Of a stretch of 64,000 nucleotides of DNA, positions 57,157 through 64,000 are shown one piece after another. The stretch spans positions 248,001 to 312,000 of the forward strand of contig NZ_CP084606.1 of the NCBI RefSeq assembly GCF_022376835.1. The letters are read 5' to 3'. The stretch's first letter is position 1. Each line of letters starts with the position of its first letter. Under the pieces are notes generated by a model. It did not search any database. It saw only the letters and a list, made by a program, of their open reading frames with translations, and had not been told where the DNA came from. Source of the DNA: Brucepastera parasyntrophica. GTDB taxonomy: Bacteria > Spirochaetota > Spirochaetia > Treponematales > Treponemataceae. The position numbers and the translations under genes were made by a program.

Positions 57157-58568
57157 CAGTTCAACCTCTTGAAGCCAGCACTGACAAAACGCCCCTGATG
57201 AATCAGCATTTTTTCCAAGGGCGTGCTGTCTTCAGCCAAAACCTTTTTAATGAAATCAGCATCAAATGTCGCAATAATCCTGGTTTCTCCGGTAACTTTT
57301 CCATTATCATGTATGCTATAATCAGTAGCAGTGATTGTATCACCTATAACCGGATATGCATAACCGTTCTGGATTTTCGTCCACGGGAACATTCTGATAT
57401 GCCACTGAAGCGCAACAAAATCCGCTAAGTCAGGCAAAGAATGTTTTTTCTCAAATTGCAGCATTTCCATATATGCTTCAGGTGTAAAAGAACCCTTCGA
57501 AGTATACTCTTTCGGGGCCGGTAAATACAACTCCTTGAACTGCCCCTCAGACTGATTTTTCGTCCCAAAAGAAAAAACAAGAATCCCTGAAACCAATAAT
57601 ACGGGAAAAATAACGCCAATAGTATATACAATTCTTTTTACGGGAAAACGGTATACGGCGGCAGGACTCATGGGAAAAGGGTCAAAAACCGGATGAGTTC
57701 TTTCACGTTGCGTATATATCCGTATCCTATCACGAATAAAAAAACTGAGAATGGTAGCCGAGACCGAGATTAAAAAACTGCAGACAAAAAGCAGCAGAAC
57801 CCGCATTCCTCCGGCGGCAGAAATAACAAGCGCGGCAATAGCCGGCAGAAAAGACCAAAAGTATTTTTTTAAACGTTTTTTCTTTTGATCATAATTAAGC
57901 CTGAAATGACGGACATATAACACATTTGACAGAAAAATGACTGAAACTATAGCCAGAAGAGCGGAAACATACCCGTAAATATGGTTGGCGGAAACAGCAA
58001 ACAGAATAAAGGCAAGTCCTGACACAGTAAAGAAAAACCGGTTTGACGCAATAAACAAACCGGCAATAAAAAGCGAAGCCAAAAGACAGATACTCACCAG
58101 GGAAAAGGAATCCGCCGACTCAAGCACCCAATACAGGCCGGAACCGGCAAAAGCTTTTTCAACAGACCTGGCTAAAACGGTATGTTCCGGCAGATAAAAA
58201 AAACGGGTATTGTTCCCGGGAAACACAAACCAGTTTTTCCGGTCCTGTTCTGCTTCATTATAATTCGGAAGCACTGCGGCTTCAGGTATTTGTGAATTGG
58301 ATTGTGTAACAACATCCATGATACCCTGCGCATTAAGTAAATCAAGCACCTGCAATTCAGATTCTTCGGGGGAAACTGACAGGATACGGTAACCATTCCA
58401 CAAGGCCGCGGAAGTACGTACCGGAAATAAGGAAAGTATCAGAATGCCAGCAATTAAAATCAGGCCGGAAAAAACCGGAGTTATATACGGATTTGATGTC
58501 AGGTTCATGAAATCGGTCAGAGAGTTGAAAAAGCCACGCCTATAAAAATCCCAGGAGTATTCCTGCAA
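57156..58568 (-). CDS. polytopic membrane protein of unknown function in the Rnf-like operon
   Basis: 470 residues as read from the TTG at 58568 (an ATG at 58508 is possible). A membrane segment (SGLILIAGILILSLFPV), an extracytoplasmic domain of about 110 residues (FFYLPEHTVLARSVEKAFAG), five or six more segments and a second soluble domain after about residue 345 (KELYLPAPKEYTSKGSFTPE). No recognised family or catalytic motif. It is coupled on both sides by overlaps and so almost certainly made with the Rnf-like complex. Confidence 0.7.
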   Translation of the reverse strand: MQEYSWDFYRRGFFNSLTDFMNLTSNPYITPVFSGLILIAGILILSLFPVRTSAALWNGYRILSVSPEESELQVLDLLNAQGIMDVVTQSNSQIPEAAVLPNYNEAEQDRKNWFVFPGNNTRFFYLPEHTVLARSVEKAFAGSGLYWVLESADSFSLVSICLLASLFIAGLFIASNRFFFTVSGLAFILFAVSANHIYGYVSALLAIVSVIFLSNVLYVRHFRLNYDQKKKRLKKYFWSFLPAIAALVISAAGGMRVLLLFVCSFLISVSATILSFFIRDRIRIYTQRERTHPVFDPFPMSPAAVYRFPVKRIVYTIGVIFPVLLVSGILVFSFGTKNQSEGQFKELYLPAPKEYTSKGSFTPEAYMEMLQFEKKHSLPDLADFVALQWHIRMFPWTKIQNGYAYPVIGDTITATDYSIHDNGKVTGETRIIATFDADFIKKVLAEDSTPLEKMLIHQGRFVSAGFKRLN

Positions 58569-58995
58569 CGACTTCCATAGGCCGGTGTCCCTGTATCTCC
58601 TTAACCGGTTTGAAAGGAATTTTCAGCGTTCCGGAAACTTTTGTCCCGAATTCATTTAAAGTACGGGCCTGCAAACCGCTTGATCTGCGGACCCCCACGG
58701 CGTCTCTGATAACGATCAGGGAAAAACAGCATGAAAAAATAAAAAGATCGGAATTTATACCGTTTTTGAATCCGATTGCAGTAGTGATTGAAGACACAAG
58801 AGCGGAATGGCTTGAAGGCATGCCGCCTGTTCTCCAGAGAATAAGTTCAATAAACTGCTTGAAAGAGGTTATGGAATGGGTAAAAAGAGTTATTACCGTC
58901 TTTAAAAATTGACTTATCAGCCAACTTGAAACGGCTGATAAAAACAGCGGATTATGGATTAACTGAACAAGCTGTTCAATCACTTTCTGGCTCAT
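58540..58995 (-). CDS. divergent PAP2 (YuiD/DUF212) family membrane protein
   Basis: 151 residues with about four membrane helices. The family's conserved pieces GGMPSSHSALVSSI, RDAVGVRRSSGLQA and QGHRPMEVVAGILLG are present; these resemble PAP2 phosphatase motifs, but activity is unproven for the family. The ATG at 58995 is chosen because longer starts run into the divergent promoter region. First gene of the Rnf-like operon; divergent from the RluA-type gene. Confidence 0.85.
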   Translation of the reverse strand: MSQKVIEQLVQLIHNPLFLSAVSSWLISQFLKTVITLFTHSITSFKQFIELILWRTGGMPSSHSALVSSITTAIGFKNGINSDLFIFSCCFSLIVIRDAVGVRRSSGLQARTLNEFGTKVSGTLKIPFKPVKEIQGHRPMEVVAGILLGFL

Positions 58996-59026
58996 CTCTA
59001 TTACTATTTTCGTCAAAAGGTGCCTT

Positions 59027-59053
59027 TTGTCAAGGGTGCAAATCGTATATACT
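59027..59053 (+). promoter_or_regulatory. possible promoter of the RluA-type gene
   Basis: TTGTCA (59027-59032), 15-base spacer, TATACT (59048-59053). Predicted start 2 bases before the ATG. On the minus strand TTGACA (59033-59028) overlaps it and could serve the PAP2/Rnf operon, though its -10 is weak. Confidence 0.45.
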
Positions 59054-59061
59054 GTTAATTG

Positions 59062-59973
59062 ATGGATTTTAAACAATTTTCCGTGACTGAAGACGATAAA
59101 AACCGCCGCATTGACCGTATCATCAGACGGGTCTTGCCGGAATTGTCTCTTTCCGCTGTTTATGCGCTTTTCCGGAAAGGACTGATAAAAGTCGACGGAA
59201 AAAAAGTCAGCCATGATTTTCACGTTTCCGGGAATTCCAAAATTCAAATAGCTGAATTTTTGGTGCAGGAAAATAAAGAATATCAAGAAAAAGAATACCG
59301 GCCGGCAGAATACAGCCCATTACCGGAAATTCTGCTGGAGACTGAAGATCTGTTATTTATCAATAAACCGAAGGGAATTCCGGTCCATGGAGATGGCGGA
59401 CTCAGCAATCTCATTCCGCCATCACATAAAAGCCTTGATTCTCTCTCCTTCAGAACAGGTCCTTTGCACAGACTGGACAGGGACACCAGCGGTATTTTGA
59501 CCTTTTCCCGAAGCCTGAGGGGAGCCCGCTGGTTTTCGGATCTTATACAAACAAGACAAATAGAAAAGATATATCTCGGTATATCGGAAGGAATATGTGA
59601 AAACAGTACAGCATGGGAAAGCAGTACCGGAGATAATAAAAAAATGATTACTATGGTAAAGCCGCTGGCTATACATAATACGGAACATTCACGCTGCACA
59701 CTTTTTCTGTTCAAACCAGTAACCGGACGGAAACATCAAATCAGGATTCAGGCTGCCGAAAACGGGTACCCTCTCACAGGGGACTTCCGCTACGGTAAAA
59801 AAAACAGTGAAGGTTATTTTTTACATGCCCGTCAGTTATCATTTCCGGAAGAACGTCTTCCGGATATTCCGGAAACAATAACGGCTCCCATCCCCTTGTC
59901 CTTTTGTGAAAAAATTGAAGCTCTTTTCGGGAAATATGTGCTTGATACATTAATAATGCAGACGTATACTTAA
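59062..59973 (+). CDS. RluA-family 23S rRNA/tRNA pseudouridine synthase
   Basis: 303 residues. An N-terminal S4-like domain (RIDRIIRRVLPELSLSAVY, RKGLIKVDGKKV) and a catalytic domain with HRLDRDTSG (catalytic Asp), INKPKGIPVHG and TGRKHQIRIQ. This is the RluA/RluC/RluD class; the exact target (for example 23S U955/2504/2580 in RluC) cannot be read from sequence. The ATG at 59062 has no Shine-Dalgarno sequence and sits next to a promoter. The next gene follows after 6 bases. Confidence 0.9.
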   Translation: MDFKQFSVTEDDKNRRIDRIIRRVLPELSLSAVYALFRKGLIKVDGKKVSHDFHVSGNSKIQIAEFLVQENKEYQEKEYRPAEYSPLPEILLETEDLLFINKPKGIPVHGDGGLSNLIPPSHKSLDSLSFRTGPLHRLDRDTSGILTFSRSLRGARWFSDLIQTRQIEKIYLGISEGICENSTAWESSTGDNKKMITMVKPLAIHNTEHSRCTLFLFKPVTGRKHQIRIQAAENGYPLTGDFRYGKKNSEGYFLHARQLSFPEERLPDIPETITAPIPLSFCEKIEALFGKYVLDTLIMQTYT

Positions 59974-59979
59974 CAAAGC

Positions 59980-60854
59980 ATGAAGAATTTGCATGACCTG
60001 TATTGGTTTTTTAAAGGCGTAAAAGTATATGCTCTCGTAGGCGCAAGCGGAACCGGAAAAAGTTTCCGCGCAAAAGTACTTGCGCAAAAATACGGCATTG
60101 AACTTATTATAGATGACGGTCTTTTGATAAAGGATGACAAGATACTTGCAGGCCATTCCGCAAAACGTGAAAAAACATATATGGGAGCGGTCCGCCGGGC
60201 GCTCTTCGATGATAAAATGCACCGGGATGAAGTTGCCCGGGCGCTCCAGAATCAGAAATTCAAGAAAATTCTTATTATCGGTACCTCGGAAAAAATGGTG
60301 GAAAAAATCGCCGCCCGGCTGCAAATACCCCAGCCGCATAAAATAATAAAAATAGAGGATATTTCCACACAGGAAGAAATTGAAACAGCCATAAGAAGCC
60401 GGAGGGTTGAAGGCAAGCATGTTATTCCCGTACCTTCAATTGAAGTTGAAAAAAACTATCCGCAGATATTCTATGACAGGATACGGGTCTTACTGAAAAA
60501 AAAACAGAACCCGCTTGCTTCAAACCAGTCAAAAATTTTGAGAAATCCCTTGTCCGTCCGGAGTTTTCAAAACCGGGCAAGGTTATTATTTCCGAAGCAG
60601 CCCTGAGCCAGATGGTTCTGCACTGCGTTAAGGAATTTGACAAGGATATTTATGTAAAAAAATTGTCAATCAAGAGTGATAAAAACGGATACCGGCTGGT
60701 GATAGTTATAGATGTGCCTTTCGGCACCCAACTGACCGGGACCATACATAAAATGCAGGAATATATTATTGACAACATTGAACGTTTTACTGGTATCCTG
60801 ATTGAGGATATCCATATAATTATCGATAAAATAACCCGGAAGGAGGAATCGTAA
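59980..60854 (+). CDS. P-loop protein with C-terminal Asp23/Gls24-like domain (frameshifted)
   Basis: Walker A GASGTGKS (residues 21-28) in a small P-loop domain (YALVGASGTGKSFRAK ... IELIIDDGLLIKDD), followed after about residue 200 by an Asp23-like domain (VIISEAALSQMVLHCVKEF, DIYVKKLSIKSDKNGYRLVI). The parts lie in two frames joined if A5 near 60532 is read as A6 (SKNFEKSLVRPEFSK); corrected length 291 residues. The fusion of a nucleotide-binding domain to an Asp23/Gls24 domain is uncommon; the function is unknown. It starts 6 bases after the RluA-type gene. Confidence 0.7.
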
Positions 60855-60855
60855 A

Positions 60856-62055
60856 ATGAAAAAAATGCTGCCTGTCCTGCTGATTTCCATATTGTTGTCT
60901 CAGGTGCTTTCAGCGCAAACCGCCAAAAGTTATACGGAAGGATATTATACCTTCACCTATCCAGAATCATTCAAAGGGATTGAAGCAACCGCCGAAGCCT
61001 TTAATGCAATATGGAATTCATTTAATGAAATATTCCGTTTTGACACCGACACATCCCGGCACATATGCCGCGTCACTATTCTGGCAAATAAAAGCGAGTA
61101 TGACAATTATATTCAGAACCTTATAGGGGAAACCAGAAACCAGTTTTTATTTCTGAAATACTCTAAACCGGAACTTTCAGAACTGGTGCTTTTTCCGAAT
61201 GCGGACTTTTCCGGATATGAAGCTTTCGCCGGCCCTGCCCTCAACCGTCAGCTTTTTCTCCAGTATCTGTATACCTTCGTTAATGAACCTCCATTATGGA
61301 TACGCGACGGTTTCCAGGCGTTTTTTGAAACAGCGACATATGACCCGCTGACACAGTCCGTTGTTTTTGAAACTTACTCGCCCTGGCTTGATTCAGCCAA
61401 ATTACTGCATAATTCTCCAGACAGATTTATTGATATTGAAGGAATTTTATCGGCTGTTACCGGGACCTATGAATCGGCCCGGTTTTATCCGCAGGCCTGG
61501 GCCTTTGTTTCATTTCTCTTAAATTCGGAAAAAGCGGCCTACCAGCGGTTTTTGTATGAAGCGTTTTTCCTGCTTGAAAACAGGGGGCAATTCAATGATG
61601 AAAGCCGGCAGGAAAATACGGACGTCATTAAAAACAGGTTTTTTCAGTTTTACTCCGGGAATGAGACAAACACGGATTTTTCATTGTGGCTTGCCGGGGA
61701 AAAAACTTATAATGATCTTGTTCAGAATGGTGTAACAGCCTATAACGAAGGTGATTTTGCAGCGGCAAAGCAGAATTTGTCAGAGGCCATGAGTATCAGG
61801 GAACAGGACCCCCTGATTGCATATTATCTTGGTCTTGTTTCTTACGCGGAAAAAAATTATAAGGACGCGGATGCGTGGTATCAAAAAGCGCTTGCATACG
61901 GCGCCGATATTTCAACCGTTAATTGGGCTCTCGGCCTTTCAGCATATGCTGACGGAAGATACTCCGAAGCAGCGGTTTATTTGCGTACAGCCAAAACTTC
62001 AAATCCCGCCCGCTATGCGGACCGGGTTGACGCCTTACTCAATTCGATTCCGTAG
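60856..62055 (+). CDS. exported peptidase-MA-like protein with TPR repeats
   Basis: 399 residues. Signal peptide (MLPVLLISILLSQVLSAQ), then a region like the gluzincin Peptidase_MA family: EPPLWIRDGFQAFFE is in the place of the HExxH-bearing segment but lacks the His pair, so no metallopeptidase activity is expected. The C-terminus has at least two TPRs (NDLVQNGVTAYNEGDFAAAK; YKDADAWYQKALAYGAD). AGGAGG is 9 bases before the ATG. The 3' end overlaps the convergent pcnB by 17 bases. Confidence 0.78.
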   Translation: MKKMLPVLLISILLSQVLSAQTAKSYTEGYYTFTYPESFKGIEATAEAFNAIWNSFNEIFRFDTDTSRHICRVTILANKSEYDNYIQNLIGETRNQFLFLKYSKPELSELVLFPNADFSGYEAFAGPALNRQLFLQYLYTFVNEPPLWIRDGFQAFFETATYDPLTQSVVFETYSPWLDSAKLLHNSPDRFIDIEGILSAVTGTYESARFYPQAWAFVSFLLNSEKAAYQRFLYEAFFLLENRGQFNDESRQENTDVIKNRFFQFYSGNETNTDFSLWLAGEKTYNDLVQNGVTAYNEGDFAAAKQNLSEAMSIREQDPLIAYYLGLVSYAEKNYKDADAWYQKALAYGADISTVNWALGLSAYADGRYSEAAVYLRTAKTSNPARYADRVDALLNSIP

Positions 62056-63230
62056 AAGGTCTTTCGTTTCTGTTCCGGCGGCGTTTTCTGGGCCCATGAA
62101 ACGCCGCAGCATTATCTTCTGCTGCTCTCGGCTTGTTTCTTTCACCCTGTGTCGTATGAGTATCGGGCTGTTTTTTCCGAGGCTTTGTCACCTTAATATT
62201 GAGGCCGCCGTCTTTTAAACACCACCGGACCGCATATTCAAGTTCAACTCTGGGCGGGTTCATCGGAAGAATAAAACGTCTGCATTCGGCATATACTGTA
62301 CGGTATACCTCTGACGGCGGGTCGTCCCATTTTGTAATGCGCTGAATGAAATCATAAAGAAGATAGACCAGCTTTTGACCCGTTCTCAGGTCCCTGTTTT
62401 CGGCAACCAGTTCATCAAGCCTGAGGAGGCTTTTCTCATAACTTTCCGCATAACCGGGATCGTCGTCAATCAGGCTGTTCGCGGACGGCTGGAGATACAT
62501 ATATAAATCATACTGAAGAGCCGAACAGATAGTGGCGTAGGCCCTTCCGCTGTTGATTATTTTAAGGAGCTCTTCCGTGAGCCTGGAAGGAGAGACAGAC
62601 TGCAAGAGCGGAGATGATTTCCGGAGCATTCTCTGGAGCCGGGAAGGAATGGCGCAGTCTGCTGCCACTGAATATTTTACCGCACGGAGCATGCGTACAG
62701 GATCTTCCTCAAATATTTTCCAAGGGAATCACCGGTTCAAGCCTGTGACCGCGGATATGATTGACTCCATTAACATAATCGACAATTTGTTCTTTTATGG
62801 GATCATAATACAGAGCATTCAGTGAAAAATCCCTGCGAAGCACGTCTTCATCCATGCTTCCAAAACAATTACCGATACTGCCCTCTTTTAATGAGCGGAA
62901 TGTCGACACTTCAAATATTTTTTCCCCGTAAAAAATATGAACAAGTCTGAAACGTTTTCCTATTATACGGGAATTTCTGAATAATTTTCTGATTCTTGAC
63001 GGTTCGGCATCGGTAACAATGTCAAAATCTTTCGGCTGTGTACCGATCAGCAGGTCACGTACGGCGCCGCCGACAATATAAGCATCATGACCGGCATTCC
63101 GCAAGAGCGAAATTACTCTGATTGCATCAGGGTCAATAAGTTCTTTATTTATATTATGTTCGTTTTTTGTATATACAGACGCCTTGCGAACAGCTTTACC
63201 TTTGGCGTCTGAACCATATCTTGTCAGCAT
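62039..63230 (-). CDS. pcnB: poly(A) polymerase / CCA-adding-type nucleotidyltransferase (frameshifted)
   Basis: Class II nucleotidyltransferase. Catalytic head YIVGGAVRDLLIG and KDFDIVTDAEP, then RRDFSLNALYYDP, and the neck region EDPVRMLRAVKY. Frames join if A4 (minus strand, near 62725) is read as A3 (PLEIFEEDPVRML): the only break in the window that needs a base removed. Corrected length 396 residues with a basic C-terminal tail (KVTKPRKKQPDTHTTQGERN), which fits PcnB better than a CCA enzyme; but spirochaetes need CCA addition too, so either is possible. A -35 TTGACA and AGGA lie upstream. Confidence 0.82.
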
Positions 63231-63241
63231 CTATTCCTGTA

Positions 63242-63269
63242 TTTTTACCGGAAACCCTTTCAGTGTCAA
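63242..63269 (-). promoter_or_regulatory. promoter of pcnB
   Basis: Minus strand TTGACA (63269-63264), 16-base spacer, TAAAAA (63247-63242), followed by AGGA 4 bases before the ATG at 63230. Unlike several neighbours this gene has a ribosome binding site and a short leader. Confidence 0.45.
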
Positions 63270-63334
63270 CGCTTTTTAAGCGGCAATCACTTAAATTAGG
63301 GCATTTTCATACAAGCCCGTTTATTTTTTCAGTA

Positions 63335-64000
63335 CTAACCGGCTTGCAGAACTTCATTAATCCATTCAAGGATATCACGTATTACTTCTTCCCTGTTTAT
63401 CTCGTTCAGCATTTCGTGCCTGCCTCCCGGATATAATGTCAGTTTCACGTTGGTTATATTATTTTTTTCATACTCTTCCGCAAGATTTGCGACCGTCTTT
63501 CCGTAGGCGCCGACCGGATCGTCAGTTCCGGAAAAAATAAAAACAGGCAGATCAGAAGGAATGTTCCGGATGGCTTTTTTTCTGTGAATTCTTGATAATC
63601 CGTGCATCAGGTCTTTGAAAAATCCGGCTGTTACTATAAATCCGCTCCAGGGGGAGGCGTCATATTTTTCAACTTCCTCATCATCCCGCGAAATCCACGA
63701 AGATTTGCTTTTGGGATCATCGATCTTTTTATTATTGTTGCCAAAAATAATGCTATCAAGCAGTTTTGACGGCTTTTTCTTTCCTCCAAAAAAGGAAATA
63801 ATACCTGAAACAATGGAACCGAAAAAAACTTCAACAGGAGCAGGTCCCCTGGTCCCTGACAGAATACAGCCTTTCAGCAGGGTTCCGTAATGTTCAATAT
63901 ACATTTGCGAAATAAAAGAGCCGAAAGAATGACCAAAAAGAATGACAGGAAGCCCCTGATAACGCCGGTTGATTTCCAGAGTCAATTCATGCTGGTCTTC
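63335..64000 (-). CDS. alpha/beta hydrolase, lysophospholipase-like (cut by the window edge)
   Basis: The 3' 222 codons of a serine-aminopeptidase S33 / monoacylglycerol-lipase-like hydrolase; the N-terminus lies beyond the window. The nucleophile elbow GHSFGS, the acid Asp in SGTDDPVG and the catalytic His in GGRHEMLNE are present in order. The lid region (SGIISFFGGKKKPSKLLDS) is longer than in small esterases. A likely role is hydrolysis of lysophospholipids or monoacylglycerols. Confidence 0.85.
   Translation of the reverse strand, partial: EDQHELTLEINRRYQGLPVILFGHSFGSFISQMYIEHYGTLLKGCILSGTRGPAPVEVFFGSIVSGIISFFGGKKKPSKLLDSIIFGNNNKKIDDPKSKSSWISRDDEEVEKYDASPWSGFIVTAGFFKDLMHGLSRIHRKKAIRNIPSDLPVFIFSGTDDPVGAYGKTVANLAEEYEKNNITNVKLTLYPGGRHEMLNEINREEVIRDILEWINEVLQAG

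Overview
The window looks like chromosome from a treponeme-type spirochaete. The order dnaG, rpoD, zinc-ribbon protein, rnpB, TPR protein, mreBCD, mrdA, rodA resembles the arrangement I recall from Treponema, and ppdK, a GldA/F/G-type ABC exporter, tandem DUF115 (Maf/MptE-like) proteins and a large acidic protein fit that lineage. Base composition and codon use look even throughout. I see no phage, transposase, CRISPR array or rRNA.

Layout. 1-460: start of a leftward gene, then tRNA-Thr and tRNA-Tyr with promoter and terminator. 498-7673 (+): YkgJ-like protein, MBL hydrolase, small ORF, mltG, dnaG, rpoD, zinc-ribbon protein. 7676-8084: RNase P RNA. 8189-17384 (+): rod-shape operon (TPR protein, mreB, mreC, mreD, PBP2, rodA) and a two-domain radical SAM protein. 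17758-23079 (-): nitrate/sulfonate/taurine-type ABC importer and pyruvate phosphate dikinase. 23149-27294 (+): CapA-like protein and a DEAH helicase. 27346-31779: hemW and a LepB-like protein (-), smpB and an exported protein (+), Sua5/TsaC and a DivIC-like protein (-). 31914-41475 (+): a five-gene operon of a giant acidic protein, an unknown protein, two DUF115 proteins and a degenerate-GGDEF membrane protein. 41470-46200 (-): Gld-type ABC system behind RNase Z. 46266-50598: nicotinamidase-like hydrolase (+), FemX-like protein and metG (-). 50698-58995 (-): GH57-like protein and an eight-gene Rnf-like operon. 59062-62055 (+): RluA-type synthase, P-loop/Asp23-type protein, TPR protein. 62039-64000 (-): pcnB and a cut-off alpha/beta hydrolase.

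Two points govern how the window should be read. First, at least 15 genes are broken by single-base frameshifts, nearly all one base missing from a homopolymer. Restoring the base rejoins conserved halves, so these look like sequencing or assembly errors; the spans below are the rejoined genes. Second, several families keep their fold but lack textbook active-site residues: the LepB-like protein, the GH57-like protein, the GGDEF domain, and the flavin, NADH and some Fe-S sites of the Rnf-like complex. The Rnf-like operon, with an unknown membrane protein and a divergent PAP2 protein at its front, and the acidic/DUF115/GGDEF operon are the best candidates for undescribed biology. A third theme is a set of genes (smpB, metG, rnz, the nicotinamidase-like gene, and less clearly the rluA-type and helicase genes) with no Shine-Dalgarno sequence and a sigma-70-type promoter whose predicted start lies within a few bases of the ATG, suggesting leaderless mRNAs.
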